Of a DNA stretch of 64,000 nt, positions 58,945-64,000 are shown in pieces. The stretch is from the NCBI GenBank assembly GCA_014529385.2, contig CM043945.1:140408241-140472240 (forward strand), read 5' to 3'. The DNA is from Adiantum capillus-veneris. Taxonomy: Eukaryota; Streptophyta; Polypodiopsida; Polypodiales; Pteridaceae. Positions within the stretch are counted from its first letter, which is position 1, and every line of letters begins with the position of its first letter. Under the pieces are notes generated by a model. The model had not been told where the DNA came from. It saw nothing but the letters and a program-made list of their open reading frames with translations, and ran no database searches. A program made the position numbers and the translations under genes.

Positions 58945-59238
58945 TCCCCCCCTCAGCTAAGAGGCAAGTCCCGCGGAGGTCAAGCATAGAGGGCCAGTTG
59001 AGGCCGGGCAAACCAAGGCAATAAAGGGCAGTGAGCAGGAGGCCGGGTAGAGATAAAAGCAAGGTCAAATGGGCCAAGCTAGGAAATATCGGGACAAAGT
59101 GGAAGCCAAGGTCAAAAGAGGGCAAAAGAGGAGTCGGATAGAGGAAAGGGAGAGTCAAAGTAAAAAATGGAGCAGCGTAAGGTGGAGGCCATAAGGGTAA
59201 AAAAGGTGAAAAATAAAAAAATATAAAAAGGCTAGGGG

Positions 59239-59260
59239 GCAATAGCGACGTCGCTAATGC
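59239..59260. repeat. Second palindrome in GagY1 3' LTR
   Basis: Same as 54929-54950, including the single outer mismatch. Confidence 0.93.
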
Positions 59261-59352
59261 CCCCCTCCCCCAAGTGCAAAAGAGAAGAAGAGAGCAGATG
59301 GAAAAAGGCGGTGCCCCCTTCCCAAGAGATACCAAAAAAGGGTGCCACATGG

Positions 59353-59399
59353 ACCAATTAGAGGGAAATTTCCCAAATTGAACCCCCCACCCTATAAAA
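59353..59399 (+). promoter_or_regulatory. CCAAT and TATA elements of the GagY1 LTR
   Basis: CCAAT near 59353 and TATAAAA at 59393-59399, about 40 bp apart, followed by a pyrimidine-rich CTTCTTCTTAGC repeat. This is a plausible core promoter placing the RNA start near 59425. In the 5' LTR the TATA has become TGTAAAA (55086-55092). Confidence 0.5.
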
Positions 59400-59964
59400 G
59401 TCAAAAAATGATCAAATTAGAGGCTTCTTCTTAGCTTCTTCTTAGATTTTTCTTGGCTTGTGGAGCCCGTTGGAAGCCTGCAAAGTGGAGCTTTTGGACA
59501 GAGGAGTGTGCCTGTCAAAGCCCTTTGCATTTTCCTTGTGTAAATGGCCATGGTGATGGCAGTGTGAGTTTGTAAAGGTGCTTTGTGGAGTGCAATCGAG
59601 TGGTTGTTGCCTCTCTTGCTGTTGTTTTCCCTTCCCCCCTTCTCTTTCTCCTACTCTCATGGTTCTCTCCGGTGCCGGCTGTGTGGAAGAGTGTGCCGCC
59701 CCGGACCGATGTTGTTGTGTGAGAGAGTGAGATTGAGTGATTGTGTGCGTGTGTAAGGGTGGAGACAGGCTGTGGCAACAGGTGTGCGTCGTGTGGTGGT
59801 TTTGTGAAGAGTGTGAGCAGTGGTAATCGAGCGGGCGGTGGTCTGCTAGTGTGAGTTGTGTGTTTGAAGTTGTTTTCCTAGAGCATAGGGGTGTTGTGAA
59901 TGCCTTGAGCTATAGAGAGGCCCTTGTGTTTGTGCCGGGTGTGTTCCCCCATTCCCCCTCTCCA

Positions 59965-61951
59965 ACGTACATACACGCATGCATAAGCACATATGCACAA
60001 ACACATAAAAGTGAAGGAAAAAAAACACCACATCGTCATTGAAAGGATATATACAACCAAAAGCACGCGAAAGCCACAACAAATCAAAGATTGACGCAGA
60101 AGGCATGCCGTGGCCCCGAAAAAGTGACGCGTAACATCTGGACATCAGCAAAACACCGGGAACGACAGTATTAACCTCACATCAGCCACCCGAACTATCA
60201 ACAACACCCATTGTAAATGCTCCGATCACCACTCTTCTCTAATAACCTAGCCAACGACTAGTGGATTATAAAAAACTCCCCACCCCACTCTTACCTCCCT
60301 TCTCTCTATCTCTGCCTTCTCTCCCTCTCTATCTCTCTCACTAGAGGGGCATCTAGACTCTCTACAATGACCAGTGGATATTTGCAAGGACCATTAGGTA
60401 AGGACCACCTCTCAGGCCTAAATAAAGAGGCCTCCACTAAGCACAAAGGGAGATAACACACTAGAGGCACCACCCAGGGTCCATGCAATCTACATTCCAT
60501 GCATCACTAAGTACATAATGCACCTCACAAGCTTGGGAGCTCATGGTGTCGTGCTTATTGCAAGCATGGGCATTCTAGCATTGGCAGCATCACCACCACC
60601 ACCACCACCAATATCCACCCACACCATGGTTGTTTTACTAATCATGGCCACCCCATGCACATAAGGCACTCATTACGCAAGGCAGCATGACCACACTAGG
60701 ATTGAGTGCACCGACAACATGCTACCTCGGGCCACTTTCGATGCTAGTGATCGATGTTTTTGGCGGCTGCATCGTCTTGATGTTTCCCTCAACTAACCTC
60801 CCACTAAGGTGCTAGCACCACTAACTCCAACTTTGCATCTAAACTCTCTAGTGGATTATAAAAAACTCCCCACCCCACTCTTACCTCCCTTCTCTCTATC
60901 TCTACCTTCTCTCCCTCTCTATCTCTCTCACTAGAGGGGCATCTAGACTCGCTACAATGACCAGTGGATATTTGTAAGGACCATTAGGTAAGGACCACCT
61001 CTCAGGCCTAAATAAAGAGGCCTCCACTAAGCACAAAGGGAGATAACACACTAGAGGAACCATCTAGGCTCCATGAACTCTACATTCCATGCACCACTAA
61101 GCACATAATGTACCTCACAAGCTTGGGAGATCATGATGTCATGCTTATTGCTAGCATGGGTGTTCTAGTATTGGAAACATCACCACCACCACCAATCTCC
61201 ACCCCCACCATGGCTGGTTTACTAATCATGGCCACCCCATGCACATAAGGCACTCATTACACAAGGCAGCATGACCACACTAGGATTGAGTGCACCAACA
61301 CCATGCTACCCCGGGTCACTCTTGATGCTAGTGATTGATGTCGCTGGTAGTTGCATCGTCTTGATGTTTATCTCAACTAACCTCCTGTTAATGTGCTAAC
61401 ACCACTAACTCCAAAGTTTGCCATGCACCATATGGCACTTGCATTCCATCATGTATCCCCAGTGTCAAGAGCAAGGTTGGTAACAACCAAGCCCACCATT
61501 TGTAAGTATCATGATCATCAATAAGTGTGCAATCCTATCATGATCTTTGAGTCCATTCTCTCTTCTCCTTAGCTTTGTTCTCCCCATATCCGTGGAATGA
61601 TTCTCCCCTTATGTATCTCTTTGCTTGTGCTGCATCACGTGCATCATCACCAGTTAGTGATGCTCCATTCTAACCTTGTTACATACCTCTCTCATACACA
61701 CACTCCTGACTGTTGACTAGACATTTTCTATATCCGATCATTTACTATCTCATCGTTTCATGTTGGATACCTAGATGGCATCGCACTCCTGCCATTCTAG
61801 GTCATCTATGTCTGCGTCCTAGCCGCACTTACGCTAGGTGGTGCCCCTCTATAATCATAGGATAACTCCTACATTGAGATGATGCTTGGGGAAGTTCAAG
61901 CTATGTGTCGTGCAGAGGCCACCCCACCTAGCATTTCATTTTCGAATATCA
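59965..61951 (+). repeat. TatZ 3' LTR, right part, with a 590-bp tandem duplication
   Basis: Resumes with ACGTACATACACGCATGC (5' LTR: ACGTACACGCATGCATAAGC near 45348) and ends TTCGAATATCA. The block starting GTGGATTATAAAAAACTC occurs at 60261 and again at 60851, giving a 590-bp tandem duplication absent from the 5' LTR. Confidence 0.9.
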
Positions 61952-61955
61952 CCAT

Positions 61956-62671
61956 CACTTTTGAAATACATACCATCATTCACATCAGACATACCTAACC
62001 CTCCATCTCATATGACCATGTAAAGCAAGGATCCCTTCAACCAAACTATGTATCTGTTTGATAGCCCACTGCAGAGCTGCCCCTACCCACATATCTTTCA
62101 ACCAACACACACCTCCATGGAAACCTTGCCCCCAATTTGGGATTGTCTTCCGTCAACCATAGAGAACACCTGCTACATTAGAAGCTCGTCCACCTTTGGC
62201 TCCATGCTCGCCTCTTCACCTACAATGCATTCAATCCCAGTATCATCAAGCCTCTCTTTGCAATTGGTCCTTCAATGTCAACTAGTTCCTCCTGCTTGTT
62301 GACTTCAATTGCCTCTTCTTCAAGCACCTATCTTGCTATTTCATCCTCACCCACAGAAGAAACGAAATCATTCCATACCGCATTTTCCACTTGCTCTTCC
62401 TCCATAGTGAAGGCTACTCTATCTCTTGTGGCAGAACTCTGCACCTAGTGCACCACCATAGCACAATCCACTGCTCTTCCTCTATAGTCAAGGATACTTC
62501 ACCCTCACCCACAGAAGAAAGGAAATCATTCCATACCGCATTTTCCACTTGCTCTTCCTCCATAGTCAAGGCTACTCTATCTCGTGTGGCAGAACTCTGC
62601 ACCTAGTGCACCACCATAACACAATCCACTGCCACCTTGATGAGCATAGCCATTAACATGGCATTGCACAT
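61956..62671 (-). pseudogene. GagY2 internal relic: ORF2-like fragment
   Basis: Minus-strand translation from 62671 gives MLMAMLIKVAVDCVMVV followed by a stop and EEEQVENAVWNDFLSSVGE, paralleling the GagY1 ORF2 (MLMAMLMKVAVEYAMVV, ESKFLSSLAE). About 158 bp is duplicated in tandem (62345-62502 and 62503-62640). Many stops. It is the continuation of 44396 across the TatZ insertion; the right copy of the CCAT duplication is at 61952-61955. Confidence 0.75.
62345..62640. repeat. 158-bp tandem duplication in GagY2 relic
   Basis: CCTCACCCACAGAAGAAA begins at about 62345 and 62503, and both copies continue through CATTCCATACCGCATTTTCC and GCAGAACTCTGCACCTAG. Confidence 0.9.
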
Positions 62672-64000
62672 TGTCGTGCAACTCCACTCCCATGCTAAGA
62701 AATATACCAAGAAGATGCACATTGAGCTTACCTGATCAATATACCAAGAAGATGCACATTGAAGCTTACCTGATCCTTGATCAGTGTTCAGGGCTTGTTA
62801 ACAAGCTATTTGTACGTTTATGTATGCCATATGCAGCTTTAAAGGACCAATAGATGCCTTAACGATGCTAAAAAAGAGTATCTTAAAGTGAGAACAGATG
62901 GGAGTTTATGATTTAGATTTGTAGTGCTTGAAGTGCTCCACCGGCTTGTCTTTACGGCTTATTAATTGGAGCTAGTGAAAAAGTTATGGCAGTTTGAAGT
63001 TTGAGTTAATTGTAGATCTGTACCGGATTGGGCAACTGTAGCTGAGGGGAAAAAAACGAAGTGAATGCATGGGGCTAAAGTGCTCACTTTGTGGAGCGCG
63101 TTGATCTTTTCAGATCAGTGATCGGAGTTACGGTTACCAAGATATCACTAGATTAAATTTCACCGGGGGCCAATTTCATAGCAATCTGGTCGGCTCGGTT
63201 GGAGTGCCATATGGGAATTTTTGACTTCAACCAAGTTCTAGAATTTCATCTTATGCAGAACAATGATTGCAAGATATACCTAGCCTGGTTGCGGTAAGGA
63301 AACTCTAGGAAAATTAACCAAATGCAATGGGAATGCCTTCCAAAAAATGCAATCACCTATATGTGTGTCTTAAAGACATGGAATTATCTGAGATGCTGGA
63401 GAGGGCAACAATATTCACGATGATACTGTCCTTAAATACCAGATGATGATGATGCTCTTGATGATGCTTCTTAAGTGCAGTTGGAATAGCCAGAGGCTGT
63501 GCATGTTCAAATGGGGTGGATGTCATGCAACTCCACTCCCATGCTCAGAAAGATACCAAAAAGATGCACATCAAGCTTATTTGAAGATTACCTAATTAAT
63601 GATCATTGTTTAGGGCTTGGTAAGAAGCTATTTTTATGATTCATGCCAGATGTGGCTTTAAAGGGCCAACAAATGTCTTAATGATGCTAAAAAGGAGTAT
63701 GCTTGAAGTGAGCACAAATGGGAGATTATGATCTAGAAATATAGTGCTTGAAGTGCTCTATCGGCGGCCTGTCTTTACGACTCGTCGATTGGAGCTACGG
63801 TAAAGAAATTATGGCAGTTTGGAGTCGAGGTGTTTGTAGATACATACCGGATTGGACAGCTGCTGATGATGAAGGGCCAAAGTTGATATGAATGCATGTG
63901 GCTGAAGTGCTCACTTTGTGGAGCACGTCAATCTTTTCAGATTAGCAATCGAAGATCTGGTTGCTAGGTTATTACCAGTTTAAGTTTCCCCAAGGGCCAG
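62672..64000 (+). repeat. GagY-LTR-like sequence in two direct copies about 849 bp apart
   Basis: TGTCRTGCAACTCCACTCCC occurs at 62672 and 63521, and the following about 480 bp match (GATGCACATYRAGCTTA, TTTACGRCT, GTGCTCACTTTGTGGAGC). The text is also a distant relative of the GagY LTR in plus orientation (TTATGGCAGTTTG.AGT, GATCTGTACCGGATTGGGCA, ACCAAGATATCA against ATTGCAGTTTAAAGTTGAAG and AGCAAGATATGATC). A 37-bp tandem duplication is at 62701-62775. No gene. Truncated by the window end. Confidence 0.6.

Larger units (their letters stand above)
53402..59964 (+). mobile_element. GagY1: gag-only LTR retrotransposon (6.56 kb) inside TatZ 3' LTR
   Basis: Two large direct repeats (2259 and 2254 bp) with TGGTGCA...TCTCCA ends, a candidate primer site, a gag domain, a second long ORF and a PPT, flanked by the 4-bp duplication ACGT (53398-53401 and 59965-59968). 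The internal region is only about 2.05 kb, with no protease, RT, RNase H or integrase. The uninterrupted target is visible in the TatZ 5' LTR near 45345. About 14 differences in the first 325 bp of the two LTRs by my count. This fits the published category of terminal-repeat retrotransposons with a gag domain (TR-GAG), which must borrow enzymes. Confidence 0.9.
57711..59964 (+). repeat. GagY1 3' LTR (2254 bp)
   Basis: TGGTGCAGCCAAAGTTGG to CCCCTCTCCA, matching the 5' LTR throughout. Palindromes at 58921-58944 and 59239-59260; CCAAT at about 59353; TATAAAA at 59393-59399. Confidence 0.92.

Noticed and set aside
53402..59964. Segmental gene duplication explaining the two 2.25 kb repeats
   Set aside because: TG/CA ends, PPT, PBS position and 4-bp target duplication show that they are LTRs.

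Overview
This 64 kb window looks like heterochromatic, retrotransposon-packed DNA from a land plant with a large genome. Every coding segment I can identify belongs to an LTR retrotransposon, and I see no host gene. The evidence for a plant is Ty1/copia elements primed by initiator-tRNA-Met (TGGTATCAGAGC sites), a Tat-type Ty3/gypsy element with a second, archaeal-type RNase H, solo LTRs, and CT/CA microsatellites. The clade cannot be fixed from the sequence; a fern or another large-genome plant is only a guess.

Layout (working names are mine). 1-3302: CopA1, a copia element on the minus strand that runs off the left edge. 3721-9305: GypL1, a truncated gypsy element on the minus strand with a 3.87 kb LTR, a leader ORF and a gag relic. 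9306-11320: non-coding DNA with a duplicated ORF-like segment, into one copy of which CopA2 (11321-16016, plus, TSD AATAC) has inserted. 16022-17925: filler with a 61-bp tandem repeat and a CT microsatellite. 17931-26316: CopA3 (plus, TSD TGGCC), split by a 3.53 kb GypL solo LTR (19395-22925) and by an unrelated 726-bp solo LTR (24032-24757, TSD CAAAA). 26322-29389: no recognised gene.

29390-40132: CopB1, a decayed copia element on the minus strand, interrupted by its much younger relative CopB2 (32149-39318, TSD GAGTT, LTRs differing at 2 of 201 positions). 40133-62671: a three-level nest. GagY2 (minus; 3' LTR 40133-44047, internal pieces 44048-44396 and 61956-62671) was split by TatZ (plus; 44397-61951, 4-bp TSD CCAT). 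The 3' LTR of TatZ was then split by GagY1 (plus; 53402-59964, 4-bp TSD ACGT). 62672-64000: LTR-like GagY-related sequence in two direct copies about 849 bp apart.

The most interesting material is the GagY family. It has large LTRs (2.25 kb in GagY1, 3.9 kb in GagY2), a PPT, a candidate PBS, a gag domain and a long acidic second ORF, but no protease, RT, RNase H or integrase. Its LTRs carry a conserved palindrome (TAGCGA..TCGCTA core) between G-rich and C-rich tracts, which in GagY2 has grown to a 59-bp G run. GypL LTRs carry an AT-rich tandem array of about 150 bp units and a small conserved ORF beginning MAPKRTREN. Almost every pol gene is broken; many of the lesions I could assign are G-to-A or C-to-T changes, including Trp codons turned to stops, as expected for methylated, silenced elements.
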